A stretch of 64,000 bases of DNA from an uncultured Acetatifactor sp. (GTDB lineage Bacteria > Bacillota > Clostridia > Lachnospirales > Lachnospiraceae): positions 11,415-75,414 of the forward strand of contig CAJTZD010000018.1 in NCBI GenBank assembly GCA_910584235.1. Direction: 5' to 3'. Position 1 is the stretch's first letter. Each line of letters starts with the position of its first letter. Positions 9,596-18,148 of the stretch are shown piece after piece. Under the pieces are notes generated by a model that saw only the letters and a list, made by a program, of their open reading frames with translations, was not told the DNA's origin and did not search any database. Position numbers and translations under genes: made by a program.

Positions 9596-11638
9596 TCAGG
9601 CCCCTGTGCCCGCCGCGCCGCAGTCCCGGATGTCAATGGGCACAAAGCCCAGCGCGACAGCCTTGCTGTCCTTTTTCAGGGAGAAGTCCCTGCCGGCCGC
9701 ATCCTCGAATCCCGGGTCCGCCACGACGGATGCGATATCTTTCCCGAATTTCTCCTGCATCTGCTCCAGGGTGTATTCCTCATCGCCCACACTCCAGATC
9801 ACCGGCTCCTTTCCGGAAATGTCATAAAAAAGATTGTGGTTGGAGGAGAGCATGTGAATGAGGCCGGCTCCTCCCGAGCCGTAGCCCGTCATATAGGCGG
9901 GCTTGCCGTCGGTTACAATAATATTCCGCTCCAGAAGATAAGCCGTATGCATTTCCCTTCTGGAAAGCTTCACCGGCGATTCTTTGGAAAGGGCAAAGAT
10001 ATTATTCCGCACCGTGTTCATTTGCCCGTAGTGCTGATAAAAGCAGTTGCTGCTGGTGTCATAGCACACATTGTTCTCCAGGAGAATAAAGCTGCTGCCC
10101 TCATCGGTATACAGGGCCCACCCGCCATAATGGCAGCTCTCCACATGGTGGATCAGATTCCCCCGCACCACCGTGCCGGGCTGTCTGCCAAGCAGATAGA
10201 TCCCCCCCATATCCGACAGCTTTCCCTGCCCGATATGGTGGATATGATTCTTTTCGATGAGATTGTTGCGGGAAATGCTTTCCCCGTATCCCCATACCCA
10301 TCCGCAGGAAATGCCGGTATAATAAAGCTGGCTGATGGTATTGTGGGAGACCATATTGTCGTAGCTGTGCATCAGGAGAATGCCGCAGGCGGCAAAATAC
10401 CTTAAACCGCAGCGGAATATCTCATTGTTGGAGACCAGGTTCCCGAATGTATGCAGGGCAGGGTCCGTCCCGTATTCTCCCCCGTTGATCTTCACGGCTC
10501 CTGCGCCAAGTTCCATGAATCTATTTCCGGTAATCCGTATACCCTGACAGCCCTCCTCCGCCACCACGGCGTGTATGCCTAAGCAGAACAGGCGGCAGTT
10601 CTCCAGGGCGCAGCCGTAGGCATGCCTGAATTCTATGCTGCCCCGCCCGGTGCTCACCGCCTGTCCGTCAGAGGCGTAGCACTCAAAGTCCTGCTCTGCG
10701 GCGTCCGTACCCTCTTTACTGGTGAAATCTCCCTTTGTATAGGCAATGTCAAAATTCCGGATCAGGATATTACGTACCTTTTTCTCCGGAGCGCCGGTGA
10801 CGCAGATCAGCTTCTCCGCCACCGGGACAAAAGCCGTGATGTCCTCCGCGCGCTGCCCCTCATCTGCCGGAATATAATAGACTTTCCGGGCCGGTCTGTC
10901 ATAATACCACTCGTTGGGATTGCGAAAGCCCTCCGCCACATTTTCGATCACATATTCCAGCGCGCTTCTGGAATGGGTCAGTTCAATACTGAAGCGGGAG
11001 GGATACCGGAATGTGATCCTGCCGCTTTCCAGGTCATAGTCCTGAATGGGAGAATGCTCATCCACCCAGTAATGGTTGTAGCTGATAAAGCAGTCCCCGA
11101 AATTGCGAAAACCGCTGATGGTCTCCAGATCCTCCTTTGCCGCAATGAACCATCTGGAATGGGCGTTCAGCGCCGTGGAATGGTTTTCCACGTCCGCCGG
11201 CTTCAAAGTTCCCTCTTTCGGATATCTGGTAAAATCCGCCCTCTTTCCGTTTACATAAAAGTCCGTGAAAGACAGTTCCCCGAACCGCGACAGATCCGCC
11301 GAGACGCATCTGACGCCATTGAACGTATCCTCCCTAAAGCCCTCCACCCGGATGCCCCCGCTGAGCAATGTCCTCGAAAAAGGCTCAATGGTCACATCGC
11401 TGACTTTGCCGTCCAAAAGCAGGGGCTTTTCCAGGCAGTAGATATCGTCCATGATCTTTATGGTGATTGGCTGGAGGACGCCGGATCTGCGCAGATCCGC
11501 CACCAGTTCCAGGGCAGTCTCAATAGACTTAAGCGGCCCGGTCATGTCCTTTTGGGCACAGGGAAAGAATCCCTGACAGTCGTTGTCCCCCTCTTTCTGT
11601 GACACATAAAGGGTCGTAATGTCGTTCATACTATACAT
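9596..11638 (-). CDS. Right-handed parallel beta-helix protein, probable glycosidase or lyase
   Basis: A 680-residue protein opening with TLYVSQKEGDND, the start of many pectate-lyase-fold enzymes. Repeated asparagine-rich turns follow (NNEIFRCGL, HNTISQLYYTG, RNNLIEKNHIHHIGQG), each a rung of a right-handed beta-helix. From memory the architecture resembles GH141-type enzymes, but active-site residues were not assigned. No signal peptide is present, so it should act in the cytoplasm on imported material. The start at 11638 has AGGAGG 9 bases upstream. It lies 24 bases after a second beta-helix gene and ends just before a strong terminator. The substrate is unknown; fucosidase, xylanase or pectinolytic roles are all possible. 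Confidence 0.75.
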   Translation of the reverse strand: MYSMNDITTLYVSQKEGDNDCQGFFPCAQKDMTGPLKSIETALELVADLRRSGVLQPITIKIMDDIYCLEKPLLLDGKVSDVTIEPFSRTLLSGGIRVEGFREDTFNGVRCVSADLSRFGELSFTDFYVNGKRADFTRYPKEGTLKPADVENHSTALNAHSRWFIAAKEDLETISGFRNFGDCFISYNHYWVDEHSPIQDYDLESGRITFRYPSRFSIELTHSRSALEYVIENVAEGFRNPNEWYYDRPARKVYYIPADEGQRAEDITAFVPVAEKLICVTGAPEKKVRNILIRNFDIAYTKGDFTSKEGTDAAEQDFECYASDGQAVSTGRGSIEFRHAYGCALENCRLFCLGIHAVVAEEGCQGIRITGNRFMELGAGAVKINGGEYGTDPALHTFGNLVSNNEIFRCGLRYFAACGILLMHSYDNMVSHNTISQLYYTGISCGWVWGYGESISRNNLIEKNHIHHIGQGKLSDMGGIYLLGRQPGTVVRGNLIHHVESCHYGGWALYTDEGSSFILLENNVCYDTSSNCFYQHYGQMNTVRNNIFALSKESPVKLSRREMHTAYLLERNIIVTDGKPAYMTGYGSGGAGLIHMLSSNHNLFYDISGKEPVIWSVGDEEYTLEQMQEKFGKDIASVVADPGFEDAAGRDFSLKKDSKAVALGFVPIDIRDCGAAGTGA

Positions 11639-11661
11639 GAGAACAATCCTCCTGAAATTGT

Positions 11662-14076
11662 CTAATGAGTCTCCTTTTTTGCGGGGATCTCTATGATTCC
11701 CCTGGAGGGACGCACCCCCGCGGTGTCGCTGCGCACTTCCATCTCAAACTCCCCGCCGCATTCCAGCACCTCAAGCGTATATTCCTTTTCCTCCCCGGGG
11801 CCTGCCTCAAAAGTTATGTCCCTGGCCGCAAATACCACATCCTCAGGTGCGTATACCTGCAGGGTGCCATAAACGGGGACATCGCTCTGGTTCCTCAGAC
11901 CCACGGTCACGGTGTTTTCCTGATGCCCGGAAAGGAAGACACAGGTCCTTACACGGGGCGGATTTACGCTTCTTTTTTCCTCCTCCAGTCCGATAGAAGC
12001 AAAATCAGAGTCCACATAGCCGTAGGAAAAGGCCTTTGAACCCGGACGCAGTGCCAGATCGCCCCACTTTGCATCCACGAAATCCTCAGGCACCGCAGGA
12101 TAGTTGCTGTTCCAGCGCAGATCCCCCTTTTCCCCGCCGATGGTAAAGCGGATATCCCGGGTGGTATCCGTAATATAGCTTTTGAGGTGTTCGTCCGGAT
12201 GTTCCAGCTTTTTTCCATCCTCATAATAAGTCTTCTCCGGCTCCACGAACCGGTAGCGGAATGCGGGCTTGGAGCAGAACACATTGTTTTCAATCAAAGC
12301 GCTTCCCGGAATCCTGGTCTCCCCGTTGACCGGATTGCGGTAGAACTGGTCTATGCGTGCCAGTTCCGGATACCGGCGAATATACTCGCTGTCCATGGCG
12401 TTGATCCGCTTATCTTCCTCTTTCTCATATTCCCGTCTCTCGTACTCCGTCAGAACCCCCTGCAGGGGAAATGCCTGAATACTGTAAAAATGCTCTCTCA
12501 GCGTATTCTCCACCATGCGCCGCCACACCGGATTGTCGTCCGCTCCCCGACAGTCAAAGGCAATGGCAGGGTAGCATTTTACGAACACATTGTTCTTTAC
12601 CACAAAGTCCCGGCCGCCTCCCATGAAAGCGCCCCGGGAGACCTCCTCAAAGAAATTGTCTCTCATTTCCGTGCCGGATACCGCATCGTCATTATAGATC
12701 GCCATAGTGCCGATTCCCACTCCCCCGAGATGATGCAGATAGTTGTGGTTCACCCTGTTGCCGCGGAACGTATAATCGCGGCCCGTATAGATCGCGCCGG
12801 CATCCCCCGTCTCCATCACTACACTGTAAATCTCGTTGTCCTCTATAGTCATTTCGTTTCCCCAGTACATAATGGCCGTATGCGGACAGTCGTGAATCAG
12901 ATTATGTCTCGCCGTCATACCCACCCCGGTCAGGGAAATGCCCGGCTGATAGCATTTCGACCACTTTGCTATACGGTAAATATGGTTGTTTTCCACCATC
13001 CCGTCCGCAGATTCCAGGGTTCGGCGGTTGCCGCCCAGCATGACGATTCCGCTGTCGCCGCAGTCATGAATGTCGCTGTTTCTGACGCAGTTTCTTTTTC
13101 CCTGCACAAATCCCAGGGCATAATTGCCGATATTGCGGAAGCAGCATCTGTCGAAAGTCACATCCGTCGTGTACTCGCATCTGACTCCGTGGCCTCTGAC
13201 CATCTCAAATGTAATATTCTCCACAAGGATCCGGCTGCTTTCTCTCATCACAAGAAAAGGCTCGTCCAGCATGGAAATGATTACCTCTGAGTCCGGGTTT
13301 ATGGCTTCCGGGTAGAAATATGCCTTATTGCTGTCATAGTCTATATAATAGTCTCCGGGCCGGTTCACCTCCTCCAGCACATGGTAGAAGCGGAACCTCT
13401 GTCCCTCTTTATAATACTGATTGCCGTAGGGCGGATGGTTTTTTATGAATTTCCTGTCCGCATCCAGCTGCCGGATCCGCTCCACGGAATTTGCCCAGTC
13501 ATAGGCCCAGTAGCCAAGGGTCCATATCTGTCCGGATTCTGCCCAGTGCTTTGGACGCTCGTCCTCATAGTAATAGCCGCTTTCCAGTTCGCCGCCCTTT
13601 ACGTTCCAGTCTCTTTCCAGCATCTCTTTTCCCACACCTGTGATGGTCAGAAACCCGTCTCCTTTGGGATACTGGGACAGATTCATGGGGACGGTGTCCA
13701 AAAACAATTCCGAATGGGAGGGCGCCACCTGACGGGCGTATCCCCTGGACACAAAGCCGCCTGCAGCGGGAATTCCCGCTTCCGACAGATCGCATACATA
13801 AACACGGTCTCTGACCTCAGGGTCAAGTCTGGCCGCCTCCGGAGTCTGTGAGGCTTTCTCAAATTCCGTAAGCCTCTTCCCCCCTATGAAACGCACACAT
13901 CCCTCCCCCCGCAGGGTCAGGTTCCTGTGCTTTTCCGTCAGCACAAGCCCTTTGTCAAAATAGTAATCCCCCTCCCGAAACACGATCAGCGTCTCCTGCC
14001 CCGCGCAGGAGTCCAAAAGCTTCTGAATGGTATCGGCGTTTTCTTTGGTGCTGTCCACATAGAAAGTATGATTCAT
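11662..14076 (-). CDS. Large right-handed beta-helix protein with C-terminal beta-sandwich
   Basis: An 804-residue protein. It begins with HTFYVDSTKENADTIQKLLD and an early GDYYFDKGLVLTEKHRNLTLRG turn, as in pectate-lyase-like helices. Long Asn/His-rich rungs follow, including RNSDIHDCGDSGIVMLGGNR and HNYLHHLGGVGIG. The last 100 residues (VRTCVFLSGHQENTVTVGLRNQSDVPVYG) look like an immunoglobulin-like or CARDB-type sandwich. No signal peptide is seen. It is the middle gene of a three-gene operon between the EEP-fold hydrolase and the other beta-helix gene. A GH141-like or related carbohydrate-active function is likely; exact chemistry is not deducible here. Confidence 0.75.
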   Translation of the reverse strand: MNHTFYVDSTKENADTIQKLLDSCAGQETLIVFREGDYYFDKGLVLTEKHRNLTLRGEGCVRFIGGKRLTEFEKASQTPEAARLDPEVRDRVYVCDLSEAGIPAAGGFVSRGYARQVAPSHSELFLDTVPMNLSQYPKGDGFLTITGVGKEMLERDWNVKGGELESGYYYEDERPKHWAESGQIWTLGYWAYDWANSVERIRQLDADRKFIKNHPPYGNQYYKEGQRFRFYHVLEEVNRPGDYYIDYDSNKAYFYPEAINPDSEVIISMLDEPFLVMRESSRILVENITFEMVRGHGVRCEYTTDVTFDRCCFRNIGNYALGFVQGKRNCVRNSDIHDCGDSGIVMLGGNRRTLESADGMVENNHIYRIAKWSKCYQPGISLTGVGMTARHNLIHDCPHTAIMYWGNEMTIEDNEIYSVVMETGDAGAIYTGRDYTFRGNRVNHNYLHHLGGVGIGTMAIYNDDAVSGTEMRDNFFEEVSRGAFMGGGRDFVVKNNVFVKCYPAIAFDCRGADDNPVWRRMVENTLREHFYSIQAFPLQGVLTEYERREYEKEEDKRINAMDSEYIRRYPELARIDQFYRNPVNGETRIPGSALIENNVFCSKPAFRYRFVEPEKTYYEDGKKLEHPDEHLKSYITDTTRDIRFTIGGEKGDLRWNSNYPAVPEDFVDAKWGDLALRPGSKAFSYGYVDSDFASIGLEEEKRSVNPPRVRTCVFLSGHQENTVTVGLRNQSDVPVYGTLQVYAPEDVVFAARDITFEAGPGEEKEYTLEVLECGGEFEMEVRSDTAGVRPSRGIIEIPAKKETH

Positions 14077-14098
14077 CCCACATTCTCCTTATGATTGT

Positions 14099-14884
14099 TT
14101 ATGAAAGCGCAATGGAAAGTGCCACCGGATAATGATCCGACAGATAGATGCCGTCCGTCTCGTCTTTCCAAATCTCGATCTCGTGCTTCTTTGCCGCGGT
14201 GGCCCGGTCCGCGTAGATATAGTCAATCTGGCCCCCAGCCTCCCCGAGTTTTCCGAATTCATGGCATGTGCATCCGCAGTCCTGTGTCAGATTTACAATC
14301 GGGAATTTCTCATATTCGTTGCAGTAGCGAATGGTTTCACTGTCCGGATACGCGTTAAAGTCTCCCAGCACAAATACCGGAAATTCAAATTTCTGCCGAT
14401 CCTCCCACACCCGCTCCAACACCTGCCGGATCCCCAGGATACGCGCACTGTCGCTGATATGATCCAGATGGTTATTGTACACCCAGAACACCTCTTTGGT
14501 ATCCAGGCAGCGCATCAGCAGAACCTGGCATATCCTGGGGCAGTCGCTTTGCTCCTCAAAGCGGGATCCCGGCTCATAGGGCGCAGGAGACAGCCAGAAG
14601 CAGTCTGCGGAAAGCACCTCCACGGTGCTGCGCCGTATTGCCACTGCCAGTCCTTCCCCGTCCATCTTCTCATAACGTCCCCGGTACAGGATCAGATATT
14701 CCGGCAGGTGCCGCCTCAGGAAATCATTGATCTGTTCCGATACTTCCTGGAAGCATACCACATCCGGCTCTTCTAAATCCAGTTTGTGCAGGATACCGCC
14801 GGCCCGGTGAACGAACGCGTTGATTCCGTCCCCCTGCCAGCTTCCCCGCAAATTAAAAGTCACTATTTTCAATCCATGCTCCAT
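14099..14884 (-). CDS. Endonuclease/exonuclease/phosphatase (EEP) fold hydrolase
   Basis: A 261-residue enzyme of the DNase I/sphingomyelinase superfamily. The full metal-dependent active site can be seen: Asn in KIVTFNLRG, Glu in VVCFQEVSE, the GDFNAYPDSE loop and the terminal SDHYPVAL with its Asp-His pair. The start at 14884 follows AAAGGAGGGACAACAG; an upstream start would add 21 residues of low-complexity leader. There is no signal peptide. As first gene of an operon with two beta-helix proteins it may hydrolyse a phosphodiester or phosphate on a glycan or lipid rather than nucleic acid; that is inference from context. Confidence 0.85.
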   Translation of the reverse strand: MEHGLKIVTFNLRGSWQGDGINAFVHRAGGILHKLDLEEPDVVCFQEVSEQINDFLRRHLPEYLILYRGRYEKMDGEGLAVAIRRSTVEVLSADCFWLSPAPYEPGSRFEEQSDCPRICQVLLMRCLDTKEVFWVYNNHLDHISDSARILGIRQVLERVWEDRQKFEFPVFVLGDFNAYPDSETIRYCNEYEKFPIVNLTQDCGCTCHEFGKLGEAGGQIDYIYADRATAAKKHEIEIWKDETDGIYLSDHYPVALSIALS

Positions 14885-15031
14885 CTGTTGTCCCTCCTTT
14901 CTTCCCTGCCCGCCGCGCGGCCCGCATGCTGCCCCCATGAGCGGCAAAACTCCATATGCGGACCTGCCCGTAAGCGGGCCGTGAACCCATACAGCCCATG
15001 TCAGGCGCTCAGCCGCTTAAAACACAGCTTC

Positions 15032-15060
15032 ATTATATTGCCGGGCATATAACACCGCAA
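15032..15060 (-). promoter_or_regulatory. Sigma-A promoter of the EEP/beta-helix operon
   Basis: On the minus strand, -35 TTGCGG (15060-15055) and -10 TATAAT (15037-15032) are spaced by 17 bases. The predicted transcript has a leader of about 140 bases. It contains a small hairpin GCCCG-TAAG-CGGGC near 14970 and no recognisable riboswitch. Confidence 0.7.
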
Positions 15061-15120
15061 CACCAAAAAGCGAGGCTTTTTTTACAAAATACGAACCGGA
15101 ACCGCCAGTACTTTTGCACG

Positions 15121-15153
15121 CAAAAAGGAGGCCTGACCTCACTGGCAGACCTC
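15121..15153 (-). terminator. Intrinsic terminator after the zinc-ribbon gene
   Basis: On the minus strand GAGGTCTG (15153-15146) pairs with CAGGCCTC (15135-15128) over a 10-base loop and is followed by CTTTTT. It lies 27 bases after the stop codon of the small zinc-ribbon gene and separates it from the next promoter. Confidence 0.8.
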
Positions 15154-15179
15154 TTTCCCCATATTTGCGCAAAGTAGCT

Positions 15180-15374
15180 CTAAGCAAACAACGTACATCC
15201 CTGCATCCTGAACTGTTCAATTTTCCTGTCGATCTCCTCTGTGGTCACGTTCAGTTTCTGTGCAAGGCATGTCTTGCACAGAAACCGCGTGCTCCCCCGG
15301 TTTACGAACTTTTTATAGGCGCCGATTTCATTAAAGGAAAGCGGTTTCCCACACTCCATACAGCCGCTTGTCAC
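15180..15374 (-). CDS. Small zinc-ribbon-like protein coupled to alpha-galactosidase
   Basis: A 64-residue protein with two CxxC pairs (Cys5/Cys8 and Cys33/Cys36) spaced like a zinc ribbon, then a short charged helix. The GTG start at 15374 overlaps the TGA stop of the GH27 gene as GTGA, and AAAGGTGG stands 7 bases before it. This coupling and the terminator just downstream support a real gene. An ATG 5 codons later is an alternative start but would lose the first cysteine. It resembles small conserved Clostridia proteins of unknown role; a nucleic-acid or protein-binding adaptor is a guess. Confidence 0.7.
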   Translation of the reverse strand: MTSGCMECGKPLSFNEIGAYKKFVNRGSTRFLCKTCLAQKLNVTTEEIDRKIEQFRMQGCTLFA

Positions 15375-16501
15375 AGTTTAACCACCTTTGCGCGGAGCAT
15401 GGCGCAGTCGAAAGGCTCCAGTTCCCGAACCATAGTTGCGTTCTTCACTTCTACGCTTTCCCCTGTCCAAAGCTCCTTTACCTCCAGCGTCCTGCCCGTG
15501 CTGAAAGGAAGTCCCAATTCATCCAGATTCAGTCTGCCCACAGCCTTGTTCTCGCTTAAGTTGAACATTCCGATGGCCAGATCACCGTTCTCAAGCTGCC
15601 TGGAGTACAAAAGCAGGTCCTCTCCCGCCCATGTCCCTGCAAGCTTCACCGGCTGGCTGCAGAGTCTGTCCTGGTTGATGCGGATGATCTCCTCATTGCC
15701 GAGGATGTCCAGGGAGGCCTGGCTCATATCCCGGACGTCACAGCCGATCATCAGAGGCGAACCCATGAAAGCCCAGATGGAGAAATGGGTTCTGTACTGA
15801 ATATCGTTACAGCCTTTCAGGCCTACGTTTCCCTTGCCGTACATGCCTACCACCAGCATGTCCATGTCATTGAAGCATCCCGCTCCGTTGTAAGGGTGGA
15901 GTTTTTCCTGCTGTCTGGTGAGATCTTTGACGGATTCCCAAGTATCAAAAATATCGCCCGTGGAGCGCCACATGGACGCGCCCGTGGTCTTGATCCACTC
16001 ATGCGTCTCATCTATGCCCCAGGAGCAGGCGGAGAACAGGATGTCACGTCCGCAGTTCTCCAGGGCAAGGCCCATGCGGCGGTAGAGATATTTTCCGGGA
16101 ATGATGGGGCTGTGGTAGCAGTAGTCGTACTTGAGAAAATCCACTTCCCACTCCGCAAAGGTCTCCGCGTCTATAAATTCATGCTCAAAGCTGCCCGGAT
16201 ATCCGGCGCAGGTCAGATTTCCCGCGCAGGAATACATGCCGAACTTAAGCCCCTTGGAATGCACGTAATCTGCCACTGCTTTCATGCCGTGGGGGAACTT
16301 CTCCGGATCCGCCACCAGGCGCTCATTGGCATCTCTCTCTTTCATTGACCAGCAGTCGTCAATGACCAGATATTCATAGCCTTTCTCCGGCAGCCCCTTT
16401 GCCGCCATGGCGTCCGCCGTGTCGAAGATCAGCTTTTCATTGATGTCTGCCCCAAAGGTATTCCATGAGTTCCATCCCATGGGCGGTGTCAATTTAACCA
16501 T
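15371..16501 (-). CDS. Alpha-galactosidase, GH27
   Basis: A 376-residue retaining alpha-galactosidase. It opens with PPMGWNSWNTFG, the hallmark of GH27. The likely nucleophile is Asp126 in LKYDYC and the acid/base is Asp183 in RSTGDI. The binding-site DDCW motif near residue 48 is present. A C-terminal beta-sandwich covers the last 90 residues. The start at 16501 has AAGGAGGTAGGAAG before it; the frame is open 37 codons further upstream but runs back to the promoter. No signal peptide is present, so it should remove terminal alpha-galactose (or beta-L-arabinopyranose) from imported oligosaccharides. It forms a two-gene operon with the zinc-ribbon protein. Confidence 0.93.
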   Translation of the reverse strand: MVKLTPPMGWNSWNTFGADINEKLIFDTADAMAAKGLPEKGYEYLVIDDCWSMKERDANERLVADPEKFPHGMKAVADYVHSKGLKFGMYSCAGNLTCAGYPGSFEHEFIDAETFAEWEVDFLKYDYCYHSPIIPGKYLYRRMGLALENCGRDILFSACSWGIDETHEWIKTTGASMWRSTGDIFDTWESVKDLTRQQEKLHPYNGAGCFNDMDMLVVGMYGKGNVGLKGCNDIQYRTHFSIWAFMGSPLMIGCDVRDMSQASLDILGNEEIIRINQDRLCSQPVKLAGTWAGEDLLLYSRQLENGDLAIGMFNLSENKAVGRLNLDELGLPFSTGRTLEVKELWTGESVEVKNATMVRELEPFDCAMLRAKVVKL

Positions 16502-16583
16502 CTTCCTACCTCCTTGTTCTTCCCATAGTCTCTTCTTAAAAATATGCCCTGCATCCCCCTTTTGTTTTTGGATGCGCATGTTC

Positions 16584-16612
16584 AGTATAAGTCTTTTCCG
16601 GGAGAAAGGCAA
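16584..16612 (-). promoter_or_regulatory. Sigma-A promoter of the GH27 operon
   Basis: On the minus strand, -35 TTGCCT (16612-16607) and -10 TATACT (16589-16584) have a 17-base spacer. Transcription would start near 16577, about 76 bases before the GH27 start codon. Confidence 0.65.
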
Positions 16613-16665
16613 GATGAAACGGCAAAATAATCCATTCTGTTTACAAAGTTCTAAAGTGCTTTCCT

Positions 16666-18114
16666 TTAGCGATGTTTCCAGGTAGATCTGCTAAGCAATA
16701 TCAGCATGGGGAAGATCTCCAGCCTCCCGGCCAGCATGTCCCAGGTGAGCACGATCTTGGAAAATGCGCTGTAGGCGCTGTAGTTGCAGGTAGGACCCAC
16801 CGCGTCAAAGCCGGGGCCGATATTGTTGAAGCAGGCCAGCACTGCCGACAGATTGGTGGTAATGGAAAAGCCGTCCACCGAAACTAGCAGGAAACTGAAG
16901 ACCACCGTTATGGCGTAGGCTGCCAGATAGGCATTGGTGTTCTGCAGCACTTTCTCGTCCACCGCATGGCCGTTGAGCCGTACTACCTGCACTTTCTGGG
17001 GATGCACCACCTGGCGTACGCTCCTGTGGAGGCTTTTTGCCACCAGCAGCGCCCTGCCGCATTTAAAACCGCCCCCGGTGCTGCCCGCGCTGGCCCCCAG
17101 GATCATCAGGCACAGCATAATTGCCTTTGACAGTCCCGGCCACAGTTCATAATCCGTTGTGGCGAATCCCGTGGTGGTCATAATGGTTACCACCTGAAAA
17201 GCCGCATGGCGCACCGTCTCCCCCAAAGTGGCATAAAATCCCCGCAGATTCCATACGATCAGCAGGATGCTTCCCAGTACCACGCCCAGATACAGCCTGA
17301 GCTCCTCATCCTTGAGCACACTCTTAAACTGCTTCACCAGAAGCAGATAATAACAGCTGAAATTCACTCCGCACAGCAGCATGAACACCGTGCACACATT
17401 CTGGATATAGGGGCTGTAGCCGGCAATGCTGTCGTTTTTGACGCCAAATCCCCCTGTCCCCACGGTTCCGAAAGCCGTACACACCGCCTCGAACAAAGGC
17501 ATGTCCCCAAGAAGCAGGAAAATCACATCCAGCACTGTCAGCAGAATATAAATCAGGTACAGAATCGTGGCAGTCTTTCGCATCTTCGGCACAAGCTTGC
17601 CCACATTAGGCCCCGGGCTCTCCGCCCGAAGCAGATGCATGGTAAAGCCGTTGCCGCCCGTGGAGGATATGGCCAGCAGAAACACCAGCACGCCCATGCC
17701 GCCCAGCCAGTGGCTGAAGCTCCTCCAGTACAGGATTCCCCTGGGCAGCCCCTCCACCTGGGGCAGGATGGAGGCCCCCGTTGTGGTGAATCCCGACACG
17801 ATCTCGAAGAGCGCGTCAATGTAATTCGGCACCACCCCGGACAAATAGAAAGGCAGGCACCCCAGCAGACTCATGGCAATCCAGCTTAGGCCCACACAGG
17901 CCAGCCCCTCCTTTGCGTAAAACTTTTTCTGAGAGCCCCTGCCAAGCCACAGCAGTGCGCCTGCAGCCACAAGCAGTGCTCCCAGGCTCCACATAAAGGC
18001 TATGACCGAAGCGAATTCCTTTTCCCAAAGACTGATCAGCATAGCGGGTACCATGAACACAGCTTCCACAATCAGGATTCTGCCGATAAACTTCCCCATC
18101 ATCTTATAGTTCAT
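16666..18114 (-). CDS. trkH: Potassium uptake membrane protein TrkH/KtrB
   Basis: A 482-residue polytopic protein, the usual TrkH length. It has repeated membrane-pore-membrane units with loop sequences such as FTTTGAS, GTVGTGGFG, TTTGFATTDY and NIGPGFDAVGP, which form the K+ selectivity filter. It imports K+ (with H+ or Na+) and needs the cytoplasmic TrkA gating protein encoded 34 bases upstream. The start at 18114 follows AAGGACAGG at a long spacing. No terminator is obvious before the next promoter; a weak hairpin CTAAAG/CTTTAG follows the stop. Confidence 0.93.
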   Translation of the reverse strand: MNYKMMGKFIGRILIVEAVFMVPAMLISLWEKEFASVIAFMWSLGALLVAAGALLWLGRGSQKKFYAKEGLACVGLSWIAMSLLGCLPFYLSGVVPNYIDALFEIVSGFTTTGASILPQVEGLPRGILYWRSFSHWLGGMGVLVFLLAISSTGGNGFTMHLLRAESPGPNVGKLVPKMRKTATILYLIYILLTVLDVIFLLLGDMPLFEAVCTAFGTVGTGGFGVKNDSIAGYSPYIQNVCTVFMLLCGVNFSCYYLLLVKQFKSVLKDEELRLYLGVVLGSILLIVWNLRGFYATLGETVRHAAFQVVTIMTTTGFATTDYELWPGLSKAIMLCLMILGASAGSTGGGFKCGRALLVAKSLHRSVRQVVHPQKVQVVRLNGHAVDEKVLQNTNAYLAAYAITVVFSFLLVSVDGFSITTNLSAVLACFNNIGPGFDAVGPTCNYSAYSAFSKIVLTWDMLAGRLEIFPMLILLSRSTWKHR

Positions 18115-18148
18115 GTCTTTTTTTCAACCTGTCCTTGCCAAAATCGTT

